Below, piece by piece: positions 56,288-64,000 of a stretch of DNA of 64,000 nt. How positions within the stretch are numbered: position 1 is the stretch's first letter; every line of letters starts with the position of its first letter. The notes beneath the pieces were generated by a model. It searched no databases and was not told the DNA's origin. It worked only from the letters and a program-made list of their open reading frames with translations. The DNA lies in assembly GCF_027580225.2 (NCBI RefSeq), contig NC_073341.2:13942501-14006500 (forward strand). The letters are read 5' to 3'. Source of the DNA: Misgurnus anguillicaudatus (taxonomy: Eukaryota; Chordata; Actinopteri; Cypriniformes; Cobitidae). Made by a program: the position numbers and the translations under genes.

Positions 56288-56933
56288 ACATTTTTTAGAT
56301 TATCATTATCAAAAATTATCATTACCGCAACATGATATTACATTAAATATATGCATTTACAAACTCATGTTTTGGTTATGAGAACTAAAAAGTTGTCTAG
56401 GTACTATAACAAACAAAATTTCAACTTTTATCTGGAGAGAAAAAAATACGAACTGCTTACCTGGTAGCCATCTTGAGTGTCACAGTCAATTATGTCCCTT
56501 CCAACAAATTATTTTTGAAAATGTTAGTTCATTGAAGGCTTAAACAATGATTGAAAAACGTTGCGGAGGATGAGAAAAATTTTCTTGGATACATTTATAT
56601 TCCTTATTATTGTCTCTACATTTACCAATGATCACCAAATACCACATATTTTTTTACTGTAAATGTTAATAGTATAACATGCACTGAAGCTTTTTATTTT
56701 TTAGATTTTTTTTATTATAAATATTTCCATGTCAAAGAACCCAAATCGTTGCGGTAATGAAAATTTTCCCCTTAAATGTGGAAAAAACAACAAAATTGGT
56801 TTGTATGATGTCATTTGAAATCATGTGCAAATAGTACATGAAGAGATGTTTGTAACTGTATGCTTCTTATTTTGATAGCATGTACTTTTTTATCAAAATG
56901 TTTCATGACACCTCATAAGTCACACTCTAAAAA
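56288..56933. other. AT-rich spacer
   Basis: Nothing recognised. Long T-runs. Confidence 0.4.
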
Positions 56934-57120
56934 ATATTTAACCCAGAGCTGGGTAACTATAGGACAGAACACATTTCTGGGTTAAAATGACCCGAATAAT
57001 GGGTTGTTTTAACCCAACTGCTGGGTTATTGTTATTATTTGGGTAATTTTAACCCAGAAATGTGTTCTGTCCTTTAGTTACTCAGCCCTGGGTTAAAAAC
57101 AACCCAATATTTTTTAGAGT
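56934..57120. mobile_element. Palindromic MITE, ACTCTAAAAAATATT ends
   Basis: Perfect 15-bp inverted ends (56934-56948, 57106-57120). Further inversion over AACCCAG, GGACAGAACACATTTCTGGG and CCCAGAAATGTGTTCTGTCC. Almost the whole 187 bp can fold on itself. Non-coding. Confidence 0.88.
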
Positions 57121-57196
57121 TTTAGTCCCTTTTACATATCACATGAAAATGGTGGCAGGCTTCGGCTCTGCCCCAACTTTTTAATCTGCTTTTTAG

Positions 57197-57253
57197 CCTT
57201 TCAAGTTCATTCAGATTCTGCAGCCAATGCACAGAGCAGAGAGAACGTCAAAG
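57197..57253 (+). CDS. Candidate 57-bp exon
   Basis: Preceded by TTTTTAATCTGCTTTTTAG, a good acceptor, and followed by GTGAGTAC, a strong donor. The 57 nt are open in the first frame (19 codons, starting PFKFIQ). I do not recognise the peptide and there are no neighbouring exons to support it. It may be a chance pairing of splice-like words. Confidence 0.2.
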
Positions 57254-58351
57254 GTGAGTACATTAACTGGTAGATGACATGTGCATCTTTGTGGTTCACT
57301 ATTATAAAAACAGTTTACATACTGTAATGCGGGAGCAATACAAGAGTCATCCCTTGTTTATTTCCAGTTCTTAACACCAATTGAAGACATGCATATGTTT
57401 AAAAGACACTGGGTTTTCAACAGACATGATGTAAATAATGACCACATTTTTGGGTGAACTTTCAATTTAGGACATTTGCAAAGTTAGAAGAACCTACACA
57501 TTTGTTATTTGTTTTAATGAAAAGATTACAAACAGGGTGGGATGCAGACTCCATCCAGACAGATTACTTTATGGCTCTCATGATCTCACTTTCAGTTGGT
57601 TGCACATAAAACATTCACTCAACGTACATACCGACTGGGTCAAAACCATTGCGGTTCACTTTCACCTCAAAACCACAGGAACAAAATAATTTGGTGAACC
57701 AGTTGACTGAGGTTGTGAGTGGAAAATGTTGTAAATTTTAAGAGTAGGTGACCAAGTAACCATAATGCACACAGCTTAATAGGATTAAGAACTCCTAAAG
57801 GGATACTTCAGCATATATTGAAAATTACCCCATGATTTACTCACCCTCAAGTCATCCTCAATGTACATGATCATCTTTTTCAGACAAACACAATCGAAGT
57901 TATTTAAAAAAATGTCTTTGCTCTTCCAAGCTTAATTATCAAATGCACATCGGATGTTGCTGGAAGCTACAGTAGTTATTATGGTTTATAAAGTTTGAAA
58001 TATGGATATTTTTCTTACAAAATCGCATTGCTTACCCTCAGAAGGCCTTTATCAACCCCCTGGAGCCGTGTGGATTACATCCACTTTTATGATCTTCAAG
58101 GTCAGACGTTGTGCTCCCTGTTCACTACGAAGCCAAGGGTTTGGGTCTCATTAACCAAGATGCAAATATTAGTTGTACTTGGGTTAGTGGAGCTGTGGGC
58201 ATAGTACAGGTGCTGGTTAGCAGAAGGTTGCTGTTTTTAATCCAGCTAAAGTCTTTTTTTGTGAACTGTTTTCTACATAAACTGTAAAAAGATTGTCAAT
58301 GTGTTCTGCAGATTGAATGGTAAGTAAAACTAAATTATTTACACTCACTTT
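57254..58351. other. Spacer with a fragment of a dispersed repeat
   Basis: AAAGGGATACTTCAGCATAT near 57797, with ACTCACCCTCAAGTCATCC and ACAAACACAATCGAAGTTAT following, resembles one end of a common cyprinid repeat. The rest is unrecognised. Confidence 0.4.
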
Positions 58352-58714
58352 TTAAAGGGGCGATGACGTGAAAATGTTAGCATTGCCACTTTGTAGGTGT
58401 GAGCAAAAATAGGTCATTGAAATTTGGCTGTCCTTATGATGTCATAAGGATATCTTATTAGAATAATACCCCCCCCCCCCCCTTAATGTACACTATCCAA
58501 CCACAGCACTGCCATTTAGTGCAGAGAGAAAGAAAGAGAGAATAAATAATTCACAGCACAATTGAGTTTGAATTGCATCAAACCACCATCATTGTGATCA
58601 GTGTTTGCACTTCATCAGCTCATTTGCATTTTAAAAGACACACCCAAAACGACACATTTTTGCTCAAACCTACAAAGTGGCAATGCTAACATTTTCACGC
58701 TATGACCCCTTTAA
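58352..58714. mobile_element. TTAA-flanked MITE with ~60-bp TIRs
   Basis: Left TTAAAGGGGCGATGACGTG and right, inverted, TTAAAGGGGTCATAGCGTG. The inversion continues through AAAATGTTAGCATTGCCACT and TTTGTAGG to GAGCAAAAAT. A poly-C run (58469-58482) is inside. Related truncated copy at 59028. Confidence 0.9.
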
Positions 58715-58756
58715 TGCTCTGATTTGAACTTTTATGAACTATTATAAACTTTTATA

Positions 58757-58793
58757 TTAGTAGTAGTAGTAGTAGTAGTAATAGTAGTATACT
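58757..58793. repeat. (AGT)n microsatellite
   Basis: About nine AGT units with one AAT interruption. Confidence 0.9.
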
Positions 58794-59027
58794 TTATTGT
58801 ACTCGAAAGGAAAATTGTTTTGTACTACAAATTGCTGCATGACTTACATACAATCTACATACAATAGACAAGTAAAGGGATAAAAACAAACAATATAAAA
58901 GATAAAGTAAAAAGAAACTTGTAAACTTATAAACTTGTTTATAACACAGCAAAAGTTAAATGAACACTGCTGGGTGTATATATTGTCCAAATCTTACAGA
59001 ATGTTGAAAAGTAACACTGATGCAGAG

Positions 59028-59341
59028 TTAAAGGGGACATTTCATGAAAATAGACTTTTTCCATGTTTAAGTGCTATAATCGGGTCCCCAGTGCTTCTAC
59101 CAATCCAGAAAACATGAAAAATAGCAACCCTCTAACTTTGTTTTGGTAAGGCTCTCTCTGCAAGCATGTGAATATAAAGGTCATTCGGATTTCGCTCCCC
59201 CCATGACGTAGTAAAGGGATCTTATTATAATGATACTGCCCCTTTATCAGCGCTATCCATCCATGACGAGAGAGACAGAGAGAAAGAATGACTGACAGCA
59301 CGACGCGTTTGTATTCCCTCAAACACAAACAGTGGCCTACA
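59028..59341. mobile_element. Truncated TTAAAGGGG MITE
   Basis: TTAAAGGGGACATTTCATGAA opens the repeat (given as TTAAAGGGGACA and TTTCATGAA). AGTGCTATAATCGGGTCCCC and GCAAGCATGTGAATATAAAGG follow. Internal landmarks (AGAGAGACAGAGAGAAAGAA) resemble 58530 in the preceding copy. The right end is lost where a CAGAGTCCTGCACGGG terminus begins. Confidence 0.6.
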
Positions 59342-59343
59342 AC

Positions 59344-59618
59344 AGAGTCCTGCACGGGTCCATTTTTGGAGACCCGCTCCCGCCCGTACCCGCAAAGTTC
59401 AGCACCAGATCCGACCCGTCACCCGTGATAATATCAAAATTAAATCCGCACCCGCCCAGACCCGTTAATATTTGTCCCGTTACCCAACCCGTACCCACAC
59501 ACGCTAAAATCATTCCAATTAAAGTGCTTTATTTTTTATCTCGTACCTCTCTCAACATCACAACAGCGTCATGAGTAGGCTAATGAAACAGGCTAAAGTG
59601 CGCTCTGTTTTGTGCCTA
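59344..59618. repeat. One-ended hAT-like terminus with ACCCG-rich body
   Basis: CAGAGTCCTGCACGGGTCC followed by many GACCCG and CACCCG words resembles a fish hAT end. It is interrupted by the TTAA MITE at 59619, and no right terminus was identified beyond it. Confidence 0.45.
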
Positions 59619-59842
59619 TTAAAGGCGGAGTCCATGATGTTTGAAAGCCAATGTTGATATTTGAAATCACCTAAACAAACACGCCCCTGCCCCAATAGAA
59701 TCTGGACCTTCTGTTGATAGACCCGCCCCACACATACGCAAACCGGCATTTGATTTGATTTGATTGGCTATAAGTGTGTTTTGGTAGTCGGCCCGTCTCC
59801 TTTTCCAACGCGTTTTTCAAACATCGTGGACTCCGCCTTTAA
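59619..59842. mobile_element. AAAGGCGGAGTCC MITE (copy 2)
   Basis: TIRs TTAAAGGCGGAGTCCATGAT and ATCGTGGACTCCGCCTTTAA. Interior matches 34647-34893, with about 23 bp fewer in the centre. Confidence 0.88.
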
Positions 59843-61726
59843 TAAAAAAAGACCAAGAAAAAGAACAACCTACCTACACAACCCCTGCTGTGCTCCTAAG
59901 TCTCGTCTCGAAATGCTTTCTAAGAGAAGACGTTCAGCTTCCGGCTATCAACAGCAAAACTTTATGCCAGAGTCCTGCAACGCTCGCTACTGTTGTAGTG
60001 GTGGTGACGTGATGGGTCAAATGTTATATGTTGCGCATGTAATGGTAATTAGGGCGTGCACACCAAAGCTATTTTGCTGCTGTCTCATTGGATTATAACA
60101 CTTGGTTATGCTATGACATTTACCAGAAAAATAAAATTGTTATATAAACAAAATATTTCCACATGATTCTTTGCCGGTTATCCATGGTGATGTTTTTATC
60201 GAATATGGATAATTCATTATTATCCATTTTATAAATGCATCACCATTTGATCTGCTTTTCAGAGCACCACCAGCAAAAAGTACTGTGACCTGCTGTTCTC
60301 ATTCAAATCTTATGAGGACAATAGTTAAGATAATGGTGTCTGGAAAATCTATTATCTTTACTTTCCAGTGTACGAATTCACAGATGATATGAATTGTTAC
60401 ATTTTCTGAATGATAAATTATATGCAGTTGCACCAATAGGAAAGATAAATCCTAAAATAAATTTATTTTCTCATTCATTTTGCCTTGGACAGCAAAGAGA
60501 TTAAAATATGAACAAATGAAGATTTTTATGTAAAGGTTCAGGTTTATAAGATGAAAAATACAATTATGTGCCTCTCCTATAAACAGAAAATTAAATCTAA
60601 AAATCGAATTATTTGTGCTATAACTTCAGTCTCCATATGATTTTTTGTTTGTGTCTATTTTTATTTCTGTTTCAGAATTTTACGAGAATCATCTGAAACA
60701 TGAGCAATGAAAAAGCAACTTATGTGCATAGTTTTCTTCTTGGCAATTTATAGTTGCTGACTGCCGAACTGACGTTACGACATCTCTCCATGGACAGTTC
60801 CAGAGCTATACAGATGCACACCATATTTATTACAGTAAACCTATGCAACATTATGGACACATGTGTCAAAAATGTGCCTGCTTTGTTCAATTTTAGAGGA
60901 TGCTTTATTAATGACCAGTCACAGTGAGAAGGGATTGTAAAGTGCAGAAGATACCAAATTACTGCCACGATTCATCACGTGGATCAGAGGCTGTACTGGA
61001 AAAGATTAATGAGGTATGAGGTTAGACTCCAGGCTCCAAGAACCGTGTGCTGGGCATGTATGGTGAGCGCCTTCCTGCCGGATCACTGAGGTTTACTGTT
61101 CTGTTTTCATTTAGTACAACAGGAAGTAAACAGGAAAGTGGCATTATGATGTCATCACGCATGGTTTGCATGTTAGCAAGTATATCTGTACTTTTTCACA
61201 TAAATTGGACAGATCCAGAAGGCCCAGACAAGGAATAAAAGGTGGGTTAACAGAGTTTTCCTCTGCATCATTAACATCATTAGTTTACCATAGTCGCCAA
61301 AAAGTGTTTCCCGAGACACACTAGACTTTGAGCATGCAAATATTATTGAGTTCATATTTTGAATATGGGCAGTTCTTCAATAAAAGATCTTTGTTTTCGA
61401 TTTTTGCTTTTAATTAGAGAGAAATGTCATGCCGTGACGGTTTTCTACTGGTCACATATCTCCACGCGATATGAATTTGCAGGTCAGAGTTCACCACACT
61501 TCAACTTTGGTATGAAGCGAAATTTCGGTTTGACTCATTCAAATGCGCATGAATGGAACTAAATGATCATGGAGCGAAAAGTGTAATGTTAACGCCCCTT
61601 AAGTGTAGCTGCAACTAGTTTTGTATGGTTTTATCACTAATCGTAGTTAAGCTGGATGTAGAGCTTTCATCCAGCTTATGCAACATGCCCCAAATGCCAT
61701 GTTTGTTATATTTATAGGCAACACAG
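59843..61726. other. Mostly unrecognised spacer
   Basis: A single Harbinger-like terminus TTAGGGCGTGCACACCAAAGC (given as TTAGGGCGTGCACACC and AAAGC) lies near 60048 without a partner. No coding motif in frames up to 112 codons. A small hairpin AAGCTGGATG...CATCCAGCTT lies near 61648. Confidence 0.4.
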
Positions 61727-62039
61727 TCTCATGGCAAGTCGTGTTATAGTAACAAAAATTTTGATTAATTTATTCGTGTTTGATGACACAAATTTCCGCT
61801 GTTTTTCGTGTCTCTGGAGACCAATGTCTTTTTCATCCTTCCCAGCACGAATTTCTATCAATGGCTTTCTTTATCCTGTCATATTATATTTTGTTTTCTC
61901 ATCGTTCTTTCTTATTTTTAAATCATTGTTGCTTGGGGTTAGGTTTAGATTCGGGTTTGCGTTAGGATGTAATTTTTTTGCATTGGTTTCTACGTTTTTT
62001 GTCTGCTTTTACAACTATTCTCGCCTGGAGTTGGGGTTA

Positions 62040-62769
62040 TGCTGCGTTTACACCAGCCGCGGTAGACGTGGCAAAAACGCGCTATTCACACATAGTTGGA
62101 CGCTTGACATTTGAGTTTACTCGCTTCATTCACGTGTGAAAGCCACATGTGAAATTCTAGTCATTCGAGACATTCAGGCGGAAAGTCGCGTCATTGGAGG
62201 GGGTTCTGTGACTCTGCTGAGACTCCGCTCGCTTCCTGTAATCACGTCACTACTACAGCAAGGTCCTGATTGGTTAAAGCAACACTAAAGACTTATTGCT
62301 CTTTGCTCCCCCTACGGGTTAAAAGCGTAATTGTTCATTACCACTGTCGTAAATACTGCAGCATAGCTGGCTCTGATTTGATTGTAGGTCTGCCGTAAAG
62401 CAAGTTTTTGTAGTTTTCACTCGAACTACAGGACCACTACCCGACGGTTGGAAACTTCTTTAGTGCGGTTTTGGCCGATAGAGGGCTGCAAAGCGAACGT
62501 GAAAGTGCCGTTCACCCTGTTTTGAGTGGATGAACCACTGAAACTTTTTTGGAAACGTTATTTTAAGGTAAAAAAAACTCTTTGGTGTTGCTTTAACGCG
62601 GCATGGAAATCCGCCGAAGTTCAGATTTTTAAACTTGTGTGTTTCCCGCGGCAACGCGGGGTGTTCCGCCCCATTCGCGCAAAAGGATGCCTAATCGCGT
62701 CTTTGCATTGACTTAAGATGTAAATCACCCGCGCTTGCCGCCTCTACCGCGTTTGGTGTAAACGCAGCA
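62040..62769. mobile_element. PIF/Harbinger MITE inside the foldback
   Basis: TIRs TGCTGCGTTTACACCA and TGGTGTAAACGCAGCA (16 bp perfect). TTA at 62037-62039 and 62770-62772. GCGGTAGA / TCTACCGC continue the inversion. The interior is interrupted by a TTAA MITE. Confidence 0.92.
62274..62596. mobile_element. TTAA-flanked MITE inside the Harbinger MITE
   Basis: Left TTAAAGCAACACTAAAGA and right TCTTTGGTGTTGCTTTAA are inverted, at TTAA on both sides. Its removal joins CTGATTGG to TTAACGCGGC, a continuous sequence typical for Harbinger MITEs. 323 bp, non-coding. Confidence 0.85.
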
Positions 62770-63029
62770 TTAGAGTTGGGGTTTGGGTTAGGAAGTCGCA
62801 GAAAGTGATTCTAACCCAAACCCCAAGGGACAACGGTCAAAAAATAGAAAAGAACAATGAGAAAATAAAATATAAAACGACACGATAAAGAAGGTCGTGC
62901 CACAGACACGAATAGCCATTGATAGAAATTTGTGCTGGGATGGTCGAAAAAGACATTCGTGTCCAGTGTTCATCAAACACGAAAAAATTAATCAAAATTT
63001 TCATTACTATAACACGACTTGCCATGAGA

Positions 63030-64000
63030 TTGGCTTGTAATCTGACACTAATTCAATTTTGTATGGATTAATTATGTTATTTCTACATCTGTGTGACCTA
63101 TATTGATATTACTGACATTAACTATATCGTTGAATCAAGGTGGTGCGAATGACCGATGTGCAAAAAAGTTAGTTAATTTCCCCAATGATGCAGCGTACTA
63201 TGGTGGTTAAGCCGCGAGTTACGTCGTTGTATGCGAAACGCACTCCAGATCATTTGTTTGTTAACTTAAGGGTTTACTGATAAACACTAGTTTGTGGTTA
63301 ATAATTGAATGACTCAAATATCTTCGACCACACTCCTGTTTAAGGGCATTTCTTAGATACCACAAATGCCCCGACTGTTCCTCTCTGCGCCAGGACAGAA
63401 CGTATAATTGTCCCCTTGATTATATCCATTAACAAGGGGGAAGCAGGAGCCCCTGGGAACCCAAAGCTGAGAGCACCACAGAGCAAGACATTTCCCTCCA
63501 AGATAATTCCTCTCGATTATAGTCCAAAATGCCTTATGTAATCTCAGTGGGCAGGAGTTCCTATACATGAGCTGAGATAAAAGAAATTCCCATTTTTTCC
63601 TTTTCCACTCGCTTCAGCCCACTGCCAAATGAGAATTCTGGTCTGTGCTTTCTCACATACTGAAGACACATTTGAAGAGAGCGGGCCCACACCTGTGTGT
63701 TAGAAGAGGCTGGGATTGATGTAATGCTAGATGCTCCTCAGCACAGACCGAATACGCCTGGGATCTCCTGTTATTATGGTCAGCGTTATGCTCAACTGCA
63801 AGCATGCCTAGACTTTTTTACTATCGAAGCTAGCCGAGCGATCACATGCAATCTGTTTCTTCTGGATGATGGAGAACAGCCGCATGTAGGCCCAAGACTG
63901 TGGAGGTGTGAAACGTGTTCAAGTACTTTAAACACGTTGTTATTATATAATAAAACTTAACTGCATCGCACTTTCTTACGCCGTGTTGAAAAGTGAGTGA
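63030..64000. other. No recognised feature at the window end
   Basis: Frames at 63353-63568 (minus) and 63697-63960 (plus, 87 codons) lack known motifs. Base composition is less AT-rich around 63380-63560, so single-copy or conserved non-coding DNA is possible. Confidence 0.4.

Larger units (their letters stand above)
61727..63029. mobile_element. Foldback element hosting two nested MITEs
   Basis: Arms 61727-62036 and 62773-63029 are inverted: TCTCATGGCAAGTCGTG, TTATAGTAA, AAAATTTTGATTAATTT, TCGTGTTTGATGA, CACGAATTTCTATCAATGGC and GGTTAGG. In both arms the same frame yields ASRVIV.KILIN.FVF, confirming they are copies. The centre is a Harbinger MITE (62040-62769). Confidence 0.85.

Noticed and set aside
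61648..61682. Hairpin resembling a transcription terminator
   Set aside because: This is eukaryotic DNA. A short hairpin without context has no such meaning here.
1..64000. tRNA, rRNA, CRISPR array or bacterial operon features
   Set aside because: I looked for cloverleaf-like arms with CCA-adjacent ends, regular spacer-repeat arrays and ribosome binding sites and saw none that stand up.

Overview
This 64 kb window looks like intergenic or intronic DNA from a ray-finned fish, most likely a cyprinid. The sequence is AT-rich with no long host open reading frames. It is packed with transposon families that I recognise as typical of cyprinid genomes: L2-type and Tx1/L1-type LINEs, DIRS- and Gypsy-type retroelement relics, hAT and PIF/Harbinger MITEs, and many TTAA-flanked elements whose ends begin AAAGG. 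I found no complete host gene, no tRNA or rRNA gene and no CRISPR. The organism call is inference from repeat content.

Layout. 1-4 kb holds a direct duplication and two inverted-repeat elements. 4.1-9.4 kb is a decayed minus-strand Tx1-type LINE, split by a young 2.4 kb LTR retrotransposon (457-bp LTRs differing at 4 positions, 5-bp duplication GAGGT, gag only). At 9.4-9.66 kb the LINE abuts a broken exon-like piece. 10.1-10.9 kb resembles a solo LTR. 11.57-14.99 kb is a 3.4 kb terminal-inverted-repeat element with a 6-bp target duplication, itself invaded by a 1.5 kb hAT element. 15-18 kb has a hAT MITE, a LINE endonuclease-region relic and a DIRS-like gag relic. 19.4-21.1 kb is a TTAA element invaded by a 0.93 kb element carrying a RecQ-like helicase exon and by a mariner-type MITE. 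21-27.5 kb has hAT and TTAA MITEs and a 177-bp tandem array. 27.7-31.8 kb is a nest of inverted-repeat elements around a tandem duplication whose two copies each took a different insertion. 34-38.6 kb contains one minus-strand Gypsy pol cut into three collinear pieces by later insertions, one of which carries a small coding exon with a splice donor. 41-43.1 kb is an L2 LINE whose reverse transcriptase frame is broken only by a 522-bp transposon. 49-53 kb has three further LINE fragments, one with a 128-130-bp minisatellite in its 3' region. 53-60 kb holds more TTAA and hAT MITEs. 61.7-63.0 kb is a foldback element containing a Harbinger MITE containing a TTAA MITE.

The genes here do not form a pathway. 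The content is an insertion history, and the exact target-site duplications allow relative ages to be read in many places. The most unusual items are the helicase-bearing element, two elements with CAG-starting termini and 6-bp duplications, the exon-bearing TTAA element, and the duplicated unit with independent insertions. Family names come from pattern memory without a database search.
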